From assembly GCF_000258425.1 (NCBI RefSeq), contig NC_017461.1, positions 620,001 to 684,000 of the forward strand: a stretch of DNA of 64,000 nt, given 5' to 3'. The stretch is from Fervidicoccus fontis Kam940 (lineage in GTDB: Archaea; Thermoproteota; Thermoprotei_A; Sulfolobales; Fervidicoccaceae). Of this stretch, positions 51,936 through 61,497 are shown one piece after another. The position numbers and the translations under genes are program-made. Positions within the stretch are counted from its first letter, which is position 1. Every line of letters starts with the position of its first letter. A model generated the notes under the pieces. The model saw nothing but the letters and a program-made list of their open reading frames with translations, did not search any database and was not told the origin of the DNA.

Positions 51936-51994
51936 AGCGTTATGATGAATTAAATGTTGCTGAAAAGTGATGCAGGCCTGTGTTGCTGAGCGCT
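51936..51994 (+). ncRNA. Box C/D sRNA 1
   Basis: All four boxes are present in order: C box ATGATGA (51942-51948), D' CTGA (51960-51963), C' GTGATGC (51967-51973) and D CTGA (51986-51989). The spacers are 11 and 12 bases, ideal for archaeal guide RNAs. AGCG and CGCT at the ends pair to close the kink-turn. A TATA-like TATAAATT lies upstream near 51921-51929. The D guide AGGCCTGTGTTG predicts a target CAACACAGGCCT, which by memory resembles an AACACAGG segment of 23S rRNA. Confidence 0.85.
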
Positions 51995-52005
51995 TTTTAT
52001 TTCAA

Positions 52006-52035
52006 AGCCGGTTTTCTCTCTTTTTAAAACCAGCT
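52006..52035 (+). terminator. Inverted repeat with T runs after sRNA 1
   Basis: AGC-C-GGTTTT (52006-52015) pairs with AAAACC-A-GCT (52026-52035), one mismatch, with T runs on the loop side. It lies between the first and second guide RNA and may separate their transcription. Confidence 0.4.
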
Positions 52036-52072
52036 CAATTTAATTAATAAGTATTCAGAAAATTTTATAAAA

Positions 52073-52131
52073 ATGATGAGCTTGATCTAATTGGATGAGC
52101 GTAATGCGATGATGCTGTTATCCCCGTCTGA
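52073..52131 (+). ncRNA. Box C/D sRNA 2, predicted to guide to the 23S peptidyl transferase centre
   Basis: The C box ATGATGA (52073-52079), C'-like ATGATGC (52109-52115) and D box CTGA (52128-52131) give a 59-base RNA, typical for archaea. The D' box is degenerate and not assigned. The D guide TGTTATCCCCGT is complementary to CGGGGATAACA, the universally conserved 23S sequence around E. coli 2443-2453 (recalled, not searched). The D+5 rule would place methylation on the third G of GGGG, E. coli G2446. The extra base next to the D box does not pair. Confidence 0.75.
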
Positions 52132-52196
52132 TTTTAAAAAGATAGAAAGGTTTAAATCTGTGGGGAAATGATAATTTTTAACTACTCTTTTAGAAG

Positions 52197-52253
52197 ATGA
52201 TGACTGCCCTATCGAAGATGCCTAACGGCGATGATTCCTTGAATCCCGTCTGA
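52197..52253 (+). ncRNA. Box C/D sRNA 3
   Basis: C box ATGATGA lies at 52197-52203, a D'-like CTAA at 52222-52225, a degenerate C' (CGATGAT-like) near 52229-52235 and D box CTGA at 52250-52253. The guide before D (CTTGAATCCCGT) has no target I recognise. Its 57-base length and its position directly after two better guides support it. It ends 26 bases before the next gene's start. Confidence 0.6.
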
Positions 52254-52279
52254 TAAAGCTTAATTTAAAGGATGAAAAC

Positions 52280-53605
52280 ATGCTCAGCTTCAGCATTAAT
52301 TCAAGCGATGTTGATATGCTTGCCACCCTCATTATTTCATTTTTAGAAGGAGGTCTCTTAGGACTAGAAAGGTATAAAGTTGGAATGGAGAAGCAGGATA
52401 AAATTGAAAGTGAAGAGCTACCTGGAGTAAGGACATATGGACTAATGAGCATATTAGGAACTATACTTGCCTTGCTTAATTCTGACAAGATCTCCGTAAG
52501 CCCTTTTGCAAATGAGGTTTTAACCGTTTCTGGCGCTATTTTCGTCACGATCTTGATGGTATCTTACATATACTTCAGGCTCTACAGACTGAAAATAGCG
52601 GGATTGACTTCATATTTCGTCTTCTTCCTAACATTCATCATAGGATTTCTCACTGGCTATGGATACTATATTCTTTCTATGAGCTTAACCTTTCTCATAG
52701 CAGGAATTTTGGCGTTTAAGAGAGCAATAACCGCCTCTCTGGAAAAGCTTTCGTATGATGAACTCACTGCGGGTCTTGAGCTTGGGATGATTATCTTCAT
52801 ACTTGGTCCTTTCGTTTATGCGACAAACTATGAAATTTATGGTCTAAACCTTCAAGGAGTGTACATTTTCTTTACGCTTATTTTAGCAATCTCTTACATA
52901 AGCTATATGGCTTATAAGCTTAAAGGAGAGAAGAGCCTTCTTGCCGTTTCACTACTTGGTGGACTTATCAATAGTGAAGCAACGCTAATGAATATATTAA
53001 AAATTGGGGTAAAAGGAAAAAAATTGGCAAAGCTTTCGTCTATTAATAACAGCGGAATGGTGATAAGGACTGCTCTCACAGTATTAATAGGTGCGTATCC
53101 ATTCCTCATTTCTGATGGATACGAAATATTTGCAAGATACATAATCTCAGGTGTATTACTCTCAATTATGATTCTATACTTAACATATACTCTTTCTGGA
53201 AGGGAAAAGAAAGCTGAGGAAAATGGGGAAAAAGTACTGTATCTTGCAAGCCCGTTGGAAGTAAAAATTGCAACGAGAGGAGTCATTCTTTATATCTTAA
53301 TTTTCGTTTTGGTTAAGGTATCAAACTACTATCTTGGAAGCTATGCCCTCTTTATAACATCATTCATAGGCGGCTTTGCAAGCTCCATCGCTACAGTTCT
53401 TTCTCTGCTTTCTCTAGGTTCTACTGTATCAATAAAAATAATATCGAGCGCGTCTCTATTATCAATGGGCGCAGCAATGCTGAATAAAATAATTTACGCA
53501 AAAATAACCACCGATGATAAAGATGCCCTTAAAGAGGTCCTGGTTTCATCTATACCGTCTGGCATAGCTCTTATAATCCTCTCACTCATATTCATCTATT
53601 TTTAA
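52280..53605 (+). CDS. MgtC/DUF4010 membrane protein
   Basis: The N-terminal part matches the MgtC/SapB domain (FLEGGLLGLERYKV and GVRTYGLMSILGTILALL, with the conserved LIGLER-type and GVRTF-type motifs). Further along, LGGLINSEATLMNILKIG and a long stretch of helices match DUF4010. There are about twelve membrane helices in 441 residues. Such fusions are common in archaea and have no known substrate, though magnesium or pH stress is suspected for MgtC alone. The ATG follows AAAGGATGAAAAC, only 26 bases after the box C/D RNA. Confidence 0.87.
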   Translation: MLSFSINSSDVDMLATLIISFLEGGLLGLERYKVGMEKQDKIESEELPGVRTYGLMSILGTILALLNSDKISVSPFANEVLTVSGAIFVTILMVSYIYFRLYRLKIAGLTSYFVFFLTFIIGFLTGYGYYILSMSLTFLIAGILAFKRAITASLEKLSYDELTAGLELGMIIFILGPFVYATNYEIYGLNLQGVYIFFTLILAISYISYMAYKLKGEKSLLAVSLLGGLINSEATLMNILKIGVKGKKLAKLSSINNSGMVIRTALTVLIGAYPFLISDGYEIFARYIISGVLLSIMILYLTYTLSGREKKAEENGEKVLYLASPLEVKIATRGVILYILIFVLVKVSNYYLGSYALFITSFIGGFASSIATVLSLLSLGSTVSIKIISSASLLSMGAAMLNKIIYAKITTDDKDALKEVLVSSIPSGIALIILSLIFIYF

Positions 53606-53786
53606 TTGCTTCTATCTTTGAGCAGTGTTTTTTATATGAGGAATCCTTAAGAATTCCTTCTCCTGTTTTCTTAATAGAATCGAAAACGCTTTTTTGATAG
53701 AACCGGATAAGTCAGCATTACAGCAAGAAATAAGTTTAAAATAGGATATAATTTAACATTATTTAGAAAATTTAATGGTGCTATGT

Positions 53787-54062
53787 ATGAGTGAACAGCT
53801 AGCAGAAACGATAATTGTAAGTAATAAGGACGTAAGTGAATATGCGCTGAGAGTAATTGTGGCTTTGAGAAACATCACTGAGAATGAAGTAGTTGTAATT
53901 AAAGGAAGAGGGGACTTTATCGAAAAAGCAATTGATGTCTATAACGAAGTTAAGGCGAGGATGGGGGATTCTATAAAGCTTGTGTCAGTAAATATTGGAA
54001 CTGAAAAAGCAGGGAGAAGGTACTTCCCTACAATTGAGATAAAACTAACATATTCAGCATAA
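53787..54062 (+). CDS. Alba chromatin protein, divergent paralogue
   Basis: ETIIVSNKDVSEYALRVIVA at the start and VVVIKGRGDFIEKAIDVYNE match Alba; the lysine of VIKGRG corresponds to the DNA-contact lysine region. RRYFPTIEIKLTYSA closes the sheet. The more canonical Alba is encoded at 63408-63704; this copy lacks the KPVMNYV motif and probably forms heterodimers with it, as Alba2 does in Sulfolobales. The ATG ten bases after GGTG is chosen, and an upstream ATG would add four residues. The 91-residue length is normal. It converges with the reverse gyrase gene. Confidence 0.85.
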   Translation: MSEQLAETIIVSNKDVSEYALRVIVALRNITENEVVVIKGRGDFIEKAIDVYNEVKARMGDSIKLVSVNIGTEKAGRRYFPTIEIKLTYSA

Positions 54063-54081
54063 CCTTCTGTACTACTAGCCT

Positions 54082-57000
54082 TTATATAAGAGCTTCATCC
54101 ATGATCTTTACCGGTGTTTCTGCTGCTAATTCCACTTCTGAGATCAACCCAAGTCTTGTCAAAGCATCATACAATTTAGCCAGCAGTGCAAGATAGCTTT
54201 CCTTCCCCTCCTCTATAGCATCCATATCTTCTTCAAGCTTCCTTGTAGTCTCCTCGCTAACTAGCGAGCTGTAATTGCTACTCAAGTACTGATATACTTT
54301 TATTCCTGTATTCGTAGGTATGACAAAGTTCCTCTTTTTTGAAATTACCACATATCCGTGCCTCCTCAGGCTATCTAGGATCTTTGCATAAGTGCTGGGT
54401 CTTCCAATCTTTTTCTCTTTCATCAACTTTACTATTTCCCCTTGAGTATACAATGGAATAAGAGAGCCTCTATAGATCTCAACTTTACTAACGTCGACAG
54501 GGATCCTTCCCTCTTTTATATAGTCAGCAATTTGAGTTTGTTCATTAATATTATAAAGCAGGCCGTAAAAGCCTGTCTCTTTCTCCCTTAATATAAGTTC
54601 TTTCTCAAAAACCTCTTTTTCTCTATTATAGCTGATTGATAGATTCAGCTTTAATTTCTCAACCACCGATGGTCTTGATTGACTCGCAATGAACCTTCTG
54701 AATATTAAGTCATAGAGCTTAATGTGTGCCTCGGTGACATTAATGTAAGTTTTTAGTGTACCATCAACTATGCTTTTCTTTAGATCGCTAGCAGACAGCG
54801 CTTTGGTTGGCCTTATAGCTTCATGCGTCCCCTCGCTTCCCCAACTCCTTGGATAGAAGATTTCAGGCTTACCGATGCCCTTTGAAAGATACTCGCTTGC
54901 AATTTGAATTCCTTTATTAGAAACATGAGTGCTGTCCGTTCTGTGGTATGTAATGAGCCCCGCCTCGAAAAGATCCTGGGAAAGTTTCATTGTAAATTGC
55001 GCTCCGTAGCCATAAACCATATTCGCATCATGTAATAATTCATCAGTAGTATAAGGCGGAGGAGGAAGGAGTTGCTGCTCGTATATTTCATATGAATCTA
55101 TTTTCAAGGATCCGCTCTTAATTATCGCATTCTTGAGATCTTCAGCTTCTTTTTTATCCTTCTTAAACAGCTTCACAGCGAATAAGTTGATGAGTGGAAT
55201 TCTTACCCAATAGCCTCGTGCATTCTTCCATTCTTCATGTCTGGAAATGATCCATCCCAGAGTTGGCGTCTGCACTCTTCCTGCTCCAAGCCAGGGCTTT
55301 TGGAACTCCGACCAAAGCCTGCTTGAGAGAGGGAATCCGATCCACCTATCGGTTACTCTTCTCAATATCTGGGAGGAGACCTGACTTTCATCTATCTTTC
55401 TCGGATTTCTAATTGCCTCTAATATTGCCTCCCTCGTTACCTCGTGGAACTCTGCTCTTATGATTTTGCTGTTGTATGGCTTTATAGCCATCTCAACATC
55501 CCATGCTATCTTTTCTCCCTCAACATCGGGATCAGTGGCTATGTATATTTCCTCAGATTCCATAGCAATTTTTCTGAGAACATGAACGGTCTCCATTGAA
55601 GATTTTATTTTGAAGCTTTCACCGCAGTAAGGGCATTTGTTGTGCAAACTTACAAATGTCCTCCCGCAACTCAGGCATTTGCTTATGGGAGCGTATACAG
55701 GTATAAATTCTTCATTTACTTTTATTACGCCGTACGTTCCTATGTTGTTATCGCTGACCAAATCGAACAAGTGACCTTTTGTCGCAACAATCATTGCGAG
55801 GTACGTCTCAAGGGTCTCTTGGTCTACAATGGGTATTTCATACACAACTACTGATCCGAACCTTCTCTTTGCCGGCCTTCCGAAAAATCCAGCTATTGTC
55901 TTAGCTTTATGCGGAGATTCAACTACAAACATTATGGACTTTGCTGGTTTGAAGCTTTTTGATCCGTCTTTTCCCATTCTAGAAAGAATTAGCCTTTCTG
56001 ATATCTCCTTGAGATTTATCGAGCTAAGCTCCTTTGGATCGAAGCTGTAAACATAGTTTCCTATTTTTTTCTTAAACACTTCCAGGTACTCCTTACTCTT
56101 TTCGAAAATTAGGCAAAAGCCAAGCGTCATTTTATCGTTCAGAAACCTGCTTGTCCTCCCGCTTGCCTGAATGTATGTTAAGGGGTCAGGATTTATATAA
56201 TAGAGCGAACCATCTTCTCCTCTTTCTATTAATGAAGTGCCTAAGTTTAGAACTGCCCCCTTCTCTCTTGGAATAATGCTATCAAGCTTAATAGTAACTT
56301 CAGAAATGGTCTTAAGAATAACATCTGCAACTTCTCCGAGCCATCCACTGAGTTGCTTAGTTGTACCTTTCTGAAGCGCAATCCTCAATGCAAACTGCTC
56401 CCCTGGGTTTAGCTTATTAATCTTGCTCTGCAAATCTTCGAATCTAGCCTTGATGTTTTCGTCTTTATCAGAAATGTATATTAAAGCCTGCAAAAGCCTT
56501 CTTGGGCTGAATAGTGCTGAGTTTAACGGCATCTTATTCTTTGGAACGCCTACAAATATCGCATACTTAATGACCTCAGGTAGGTCGATCCCCCTGACTA
56601 TGACGCCGTAATAGCTTGAAACGCCCACTAAGACTTGAACTTCCCCTCTAGCCAGCTTTTTAATAACGCTTTTACCAGCTGTGGCGAGCGATGTCTTTAT
56701 TCCTTCATCTTCCAGCTCCTTTACCAGTTCTTTCGCCCTATTTACACCGAGGTCTTTTGAGACAAAAATTAAACCTCCGCTTCCTAAATTGTTCACTATT
56801 TCCTTAATTTTTTCAATTAGCTCTTTATCCTCCTTGTATAGGTAGAATGAGTCTATTATGTTCCTCATATAATCATGTATGCCACCTATTTCAAAGCCTA
56901 AAAGCTCCTTAAAAAGCTTTGGCTTCGATCCTGCCTGCCTTCCTGTAGCGCTTGCAACAGCAAGCTGTCCAATTTTCTTTTTCGCTTTTGCTTCTTCCAA

Positions 57001-57849
57001 AGACACCTCTAGCTCTTCGCACCCTTTTTTCAAATTTTCTGTTTTTTCCTTGTTATTTGTCCCAAGGTAAAAGAATAGCTCATTTCTACACTTAATTAGC
57101 CTCTCAGCTATTTTCACATCATCTTCGTCGAAGCCTATAAGGACTAAAACTTTCTCAATGTTCACGGAATTCTTTAGAAGAGAGTCTGCATCGTCTACTA
57201 CTATCAAGTCGAACTTCAGTTTTTTCAATATATCATAGCGCCTTGAAAGAAAACTAGTTGTTGTTATAAGAACACCGAATTTACCTTCTTCTATCTTTTT
57301 TAATACTTCTTCCCTTTTCTTCTTACTAGCTCTACTTTGATAAACTACGATTTCCGCATCGATCCCCATCTTATAGCATATTTCCTTAAGCTTTTCTTCA
57401 GTCTGGTTAAGGAGGGATTCCGTTGGGACTAGAATGTATACTTTTTCTCCTTTCTTCAACTGATAAGCGGCATAATGGAGCAAGAGCGTGGTCTTTCCCA
57501 CTCCAGTAGGAGCGGTAATTGCAAAGCTTTCCCCAAGAAGCAATCTGTGAGCCCATGTTTTCTGGAGGCTCCAGATGTTTTTCCCAGTACTCTCTCTGAA
57601 CAACTTTTCGAAACTTTCAAGCTCTTCAAATGTATCGCGCATGAGGTGATATGCACTCTGAGGATTATCCGAAAGAGATTTTGAAATAAGCCTTATCTTT
57701 TTTTCTAGAGGATATTTTGAAATATCCTCCATATTATCCAGCTTTGAAGAAGGAAGGCAAGAATTGCAAGGCACGCCCAAACTCAACCTATAAGATGAAA
57801 TCGGCCCTGCGCAGCTTGGACATAGACTTTGAAATACAGCCTTTATCAT
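54082..57849 (-). CDS. rgy: Reverse gyrase
   Basis: This 1255-residue fusion begins with a zinc finger (CPSCAGPIS...CNSC). A helicase follows with TAPTGVGKTTLLL (Walker A), VVDDADSLL (DEAD-box-like) and SGRTSRFLNDKMT. The topoisomerase IA half has the Toprim motif MFVVESPHKAKTIAGFFGRP, a second zinc finger CLSCGRTF...CPYCG, DPDVEGEKIAWDVE, and the active-site tyrosine in GLITYHRTDSTHVS. The enzyme introduces positive supercoils using ATP and is universal in hyperthermophiles. The upstream ATG choice gives MIKAVFQSLCPSC; an earlier GTG would add five residues. The domain order and length are standard. Confidence 0.97.
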   Translation of the reverse strand: MIKAVFQSLCPSCAGPISSYRLSLGVPCNSCLPSSKLDNMEDISKYPLEKKIRLISKSLSDNPQSAYHLMRDTFEELESFEKLFRESTGKNIWSLQKTWAHRLLLGESFAITAPTGVGKTTLLLHYAAYQLKKGEKVYILVPTESLLNQTEEKLKEICYKMGIDAEIVVYQSRASKKKREEVLKKIEEGKFGVLITTTSFLSRRYDILKKLKFDLIVVDDADSLLKNSVNIEKVLVLIGFDEDDVKIAERLIKCRNELFFYLGTNNKEKTENLKKGCEELEVSLEEAKAKKKIGQLAVASATGRQAGSKPKLFKELLGFEIGGIHDYMRNIIDSFYLYKEDKELIEKIKEIVNNLGSGGLIFVSKDLGVNRAKELVKELEDEGIKTSLATAGKSVIKKLARGEVQVLVGVSSYYGVIVRGIDLPEVIKYAIFVGVPKNKMPLNSALFSPRRLLQALIYISDKDENIKARFEDLQSKINKLNPGEQFALRIALQKGTTKQLSGWLGEVADVILKTISEVTIKLDSIIPREKGAVLNLGTSLIERGEDGSLYYINPDPLTYIQASGRTSRFLNDKMTLGFCLIFEKSKEYLEVFKKKIGNYVYSFDPKELSSINLKEISERLILSRMGKDGSKSFKPAKSIMFVVESPHKAKTIAGFFGRPAKRRFGSVVVYEIPIVDQETLETYLAMIVATKGHLFDLVSDNNIGTYGVIKVNEEFIPVYAPISKCLSCGRTFVSLHNKCPYCGESFKIKSSMETVHVLRKIAMESEEIYIATDPDVEGEKIAWDVEMAIKPYNSKIIRAEFHEVTREAILEAIRNPRKIDESQVSSQILRRVTDRWIGFPLSSRLWSEFQKPWLGAGRVQTPTLGWIISRHEEWKNARGYWVRIPLINLFAVKLFKKDKKEAEDLKNAIIKSGSLKIDSYEIYEQQLLPPPPYTTDELLHDANMVYGYGAQFTMKLSQDLFEAGLITYHRTDSTHVSNKGIQIASEYLSKGIGKPEIFYPRSWGSEGTHEAIRPTKALSASDLKKSIVDGTLKTYINVTEAHIKLYDLIFRRFIASQSRPSVVEKLKLNLSISYNREKEVFEKELILREKETGFYGLLYNINEQTQIADYIKEGRIPVDVSKVEIYRGSLIPLYTQGEIVKLMKEKKIGRPSTYAKILDSLRRHGYVVISKKRNFVIPTNTGIKVYQYLSSNYSSLVSEETTRKLEEDMDAIEEGKESYLALLAKLYDALTRLGLISEVELAAETPVKIMDEALI

Positions 57850-58076
57850 TAAGCCCAGCACCACTTGCAGAAGATTTATGATCTTAGCATCTAATGATAA
57901 ATGTAGATAGTTGCTTAGGTTTTTAAGGAGGAGATTAAAGTATTCAAAGAGAGATTTAAAGCTACTTACAAAAGCATAATATAAAAGCTGGTTTTATTAT
58001 TAAGTGCTTTAAAAAAGAGGTAAAACTTGAAAGCTAAAATTAAATGAAAAATCCAAAATTTATAACAATTAGAAGT

Positions 58077-60482
58077 TTAGAGACCAACTTTTCTGAACAC
58101 ATAACATTTAACCGGGTCTAAAGCTAATGTAAACACTGCAGAATAGACGAGAGCAAACAGTGAAGCTTTCAAACCAACGGGCTCTATTATTATTCCCAGC
58201 GCACCAATTATCGTGAAAATTACCAGCACTGAAGACGTGGATATCAATAGAGCTTTTCCAGGCATAGAGGACCAAAAATGCCTTCTCTCTCTTACTAAGA
58301 GGACGTTGAATTGGCTCGAGAATATCACTATCAGTAGTACAAACGACTGAATTTTGCTTATAGAGAAGTGGAAATAATCCCTCGCTATGAATATTCCTAG
58401 CATTCCCTCTATGAATAAGAGGATACCTATAACTGAAGACGAAAGCGTTATATTCTTTACATTCCACTTATTTGGGTTTATAGTAGATATTACATTATCA
58501 GTTGCTATAGAAATCGTCGTAAAATCATTCGCAAAAAGTATCAGTGCTACTCCGAAAAGAGTAATAATGTCATATTTAAACAATATAAAGCCGACAGTCA
58601 TCAACATAACGTATTGAAGGACCTTAATTGTTTTATTTATGACCCATGTTAGTGCTCTCTGATAGCTTTGCCTGCTCACCTTTATAGCTTCTACAATTCC
58701 CTTTAAACCCGGCTCTAGAAGAACAAGGCTTGCAGCTGCCTTAGCTGCATCCGATGCGTTGCTTACAGCGATGCCCACCTCTGCCTGCTTCAGCGCAGGT
58801 GCATCATTAACGCCATCTCCCGTCATTCCCACAATGTGACCGTTTTCCTGCAGTGTTTTTACTATAGTATATTTGTCCTCAGGATATACCTCTGCAAATC
58901 CATCAGCTTCTTCAATTATTTTCTTCATCTCATCTTCATTCTTCCCCTTAATTTCGCCCATGGAAAAGATCTTATCTCCTATGCCCACCTCCTTAGCAAT
59001 TTGCTTTGCAATAAGCACACTGTCTCCAGTTATCATTTTTGGTCTTATTTGAAGGCTTTTAAGTTCCTCAATCAGTTTCATGGAATCCGGTCTGGGAGGA
59101 TCAGCTAAAGCCATAATTCCTAAAGGCTCATATTTTCCATCGGAACTTTCATCTTTTCGTGCTACCAGAAGGGTCCTATATCCCTTTTCTGACATCTCCC
59201 TGATTTTTTCTTCTATTTCTTTGGAGCCATTTTCATAACCACACAGTTGAAGTATAACTTGTGGTGCTCCTTTTGTAAACCTGACTTCTCTCCCATCGAT
59301 TTTCGCAATAGCTTCTGCCCTTTTCAAAGCAGGATCGAAAGGTATGAATTTCACAACTGTGTAATTGTTCCTGCTGATACCTTTCTTTTGAGCGTAATCA
59401 ATGACAGTCTGATCGATTGCATCTCCTCCTTCTTCACTTGAAGCGATGAGAGCTGCTTCTAGAACTTCTTTCTCGCTATGACCCTTGAATGGAACTACAT
59501 CAACTACTGAGAGCTTGTTCATTGTAATTGTTCCGGTCTTGTCTAGGGCTATCACATCCACTGAAGCTGCATCTTCAACTGTATCAAGTCTAGTGACTAA
59601 AACGTTTTCTGATGCTAGCCTCATAGCTCCTACTGCCTGAATTATAGTCATGACCGCTGGCAACGCAACTGGCACGCATGCCATAAGTACTCCAACATCA
59701 AAAGTCAATATAGATATAATATCATTTTTGACATGAGCTATAATTGCGTAGGCAGTAGCTATTGCCATAGCTATAACTCCAAATATCATCATAGCTTTTG
59801 TAACAGAGAGTAAAACTTCCTGCTGGTGAGATTTGGGGTGAGCGATTTTTACAAGCTCGACAGTTTTTCCAAAATACGTATTCTTTCCAGTATTCACTAC
59901 AACACATACGGCTTTTCCCCTTTTTATCAACGAACTGGAAAAAATTATTCCTCCAGCGGAAACCTCAACAGGCAACGATTCACCAGTTAAAGCTGACTGA
60001 TCTACTGAGAGCTCTCCTTCAATTACTTTGCAATCAGCAGGCACAACATCCCCCAAACCCACTACTATTATATCTCCCGGGACTATTTCACTCGCATCAA
60101 TTTCTTTCCAACTACCATCCCTCAGTACCTTAGACTTTATCTTTAACTTGGATTTTAAAAGTTCAACTGCCCTTCTACTATTTACCGAGTGCCTATATCC
60201 TATTACTGCATTTACAACTAGGAGAGCCGCTATTATTGCCGCTTCCAAATAGTGCTCTATTAATATTGATAGAACAATTGCTATTTCAAGAAGCCAAGGC
60301 ATTGGACCATAAAACTTCTTCAAGAATTCTACTATTGGATTTTCTCTCTTTTCCTCAATCGAGTTTCTCCCGTAGATTTTCAGCCTGTTCTTAGCTTCTT
60401 CCTCGCTTAAACCATTCCTGCTTGTCTTTAATTCTTCTAGCACCTTTTCAATATCCATTTCCTTGTAAGCGATTGTTTTCAA
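58077..60482 (-). CDS. P-type ATPase, plasma-membrane proton pump-like (P-IIIA)
   Basis: The 801-residue protein has the actuator TGESLPVEVS near residue 163, the phosphorylation motif DKTGTITMNKL with the aspartate at about 314, and the nucleotide domain with KGAPQVILQL and MTGDGVNDAPALKQ. The order and size are those of type IIIA proton pumps. Helix 6 retains an aspartate in LFANDFTTISIATDNV, the position equivalent to the proton-binding residue of plant pumps. It would export protons, or possibly another cation, at the expense of ATP. TTG after GGGGTGTG is the start. It is downstream of nothing and stands alone. Confidence 0.92.
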   Translation of the reverse strand: MKTIAYKEMDIEKVLEELKTSRNGLSEEEAKNRLKIYGRNSIEEKRENPIVEFLKKFYGPMPWLLEIAIVLSILIEHYLEAAIIAALLVVNAVIGYRHSVNSRRAVELLKSKLKIKSKVLRDGSWKEIDASEIVPGDIIVVGLGDVVPADCKVIEGELSVDQSALTGESLPVEVSAGGIIFSSSLIKRGKAVCVVVNTGKNTYFGKTVELVKIAHPKSHQQEVLLSVTKAMMIFGVIAMAIATAYAIIAHVKNDIISILTFDVGVLMACVPVALPAVMTIIQAVGAMRLASENVLVTRLDTVEDAASVDVIALDKTGTITMNKLSVVDVVPFKGHSEKEVLEAALIASSEEGGDAIDQTVIDYAQKKGISRNNYTVVKFIPFDPALKRAEAIAKIDGREVRFTKGAPQVILQLCGYENGSKEIEEKIREMSEKGYRTLLVARKDESSDGKYEPLGIMALADPPRPDSMKLIEELKSLQIRPKMITGDSVLIAKQIAKEVGIGDKIFSMGEIKGKNEDEMKKIIEEADGFAEVYPEDKYTIVKTLQENGHIVGMTGDGVNDAPALKQAEVGIAVSNASDAAKAAASLVLLEPGLKGIVEAIKVSRQSYQRALTWVINKTIKVLQYVMLMTVGFILFKYDIITLFGVALILFANDFTTISIATDNVISTINPNKWNVKNITLSSSVIGILLFIEGMLGIFIARDYFHFSISKIQSFVLLIVIFSSQFNVLLVRERRHFWSSMPGKALLISTSSVLVIFTIIGALGIIIEPVGLKASLFALVYSAVFTLALDPVKCYVFRKVGL

Positions 60483-60715
60483 AAAAGCACACCCCTTGTA
60501 TAGTTGTTAGCAATCTTTAAATTCATTTTCTTTTAGAAATACGCCAAAATAATATTTTTATTATCTGTTTTATTATCTGTAGGTCGACCTCTTACTCGCT
60601 TTTTCAAAACGAGGCTACCAGTTTTAAAAATCTTCTGGCCTCCAAACTGAAAAATTCTATGTATTAAATTCTTCAAGAAAAGCAAATATATCCTTTAAAA
60701 GGTTTGAAGCTAAAC

Positions 60716-61495
60716 TCAACCTTTATGTTGAGAAGAAATTCGGATAGGTTCTTTTAGATGGAGAAGCATAACAGCACCATGTAACATCACATAATACTTA
60801 CAATGCTTGAAAACTTTCTTAAAAATGAGGTAAATTTCTGCGCTTGATGGAAGTCTAATGTATGTCTTCTTCAGGATTCTGTAAAGTTCAAAGCCATTTT
60901 TTCCCATGAGAATCGTTCCAGCAAAAATTGGGAATATTGACATGTAAATTTTCTCCATAAAGTTAGCAATGATCCTTTTTTCATAGGGCTTATTCAAATC
61001 TAATATAAATAATTGACCGCTTCTCTTCAGAGTTCTGCTTAGTTCGAGAGCTACAGAAAGATAATTTATTGCGTCTCTATATGCAAAAGATGAAACTTCC
61101 AAGTCAAAAGTATCTTCTCTAAAAGGAAGGTGCTCGAAAACCCCCCTTACAAAGTCTACATTATCTAAATCAATGAAGTTCTTTCTAGATGTGTTGATCA
61201 TCTCCGGCAAAGGATCTAGTCCAATGCAGTAATGCTCCTTTCCGCTTTTTTTCAAGATATATACAAGAGAAGTCCCTGGTCCTGTGCCTGCATCCAATAT
61301 TCTTAGCGCTTTTCCGTCTTCAATGTTTTCAAAAACGAATTGAAAAAACTTCTCTCTTACGTACTTAAGAGTGAATAGGCTCATTATGTTGTTTGCCTTC
61401 TCATATACTCCAACTATTTCACTTAGAGATAAAATTATCTCCTTCCAAAAAGCATTATCATTTTCTGAATTGATTGGCGTTTTCACTCCCACCAT
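60716..61495 (-). CDS. SAM-dependent methyltransferase (UbiE-like)
   Basis: The Rossmann methyltransferase core is clear: LRILDAGTGPGTSLVYIL (motif I, SAM binding), CIGLDPLPEMINTSRKNF (acidic loop), VRGVFEHLPFREDTFDLEVS (motifs II and post-II) and QLFILDLNKPYEK (motif III). C-terminal helices follow that may form a lid or membrane-facing surface, as in UbiE-type quinone methyltransferases. The substrate cannot be stated. It follows cysS by two bases, so the two are co-transcribed. Confidence 0.85.
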   Translation of the reverse strand: MVGVKTPINSENDNAFWKEIILSLSEIVGVYEKANNIMSLFTLKYVREKFFQFVFENIEDGKALRILDAGTGPGTSLVYILKKSGKEHYCIGLDPLPEMINTSRKNFIDLDNVDFVRGVFEHLPFREDTFDLEVSSFAYRDAINYLSVALELSRTLKRSGQLFILDLNKPYEKRIIANFMEKIYMSIFPIFAGTILMGKNGFELYRILKKTYIRLPSSAEIYLIFKKVFKHCKYYVMLHGAVMLLHLKEPIRISSQHKG

Positions 61496-61497
61496 TC

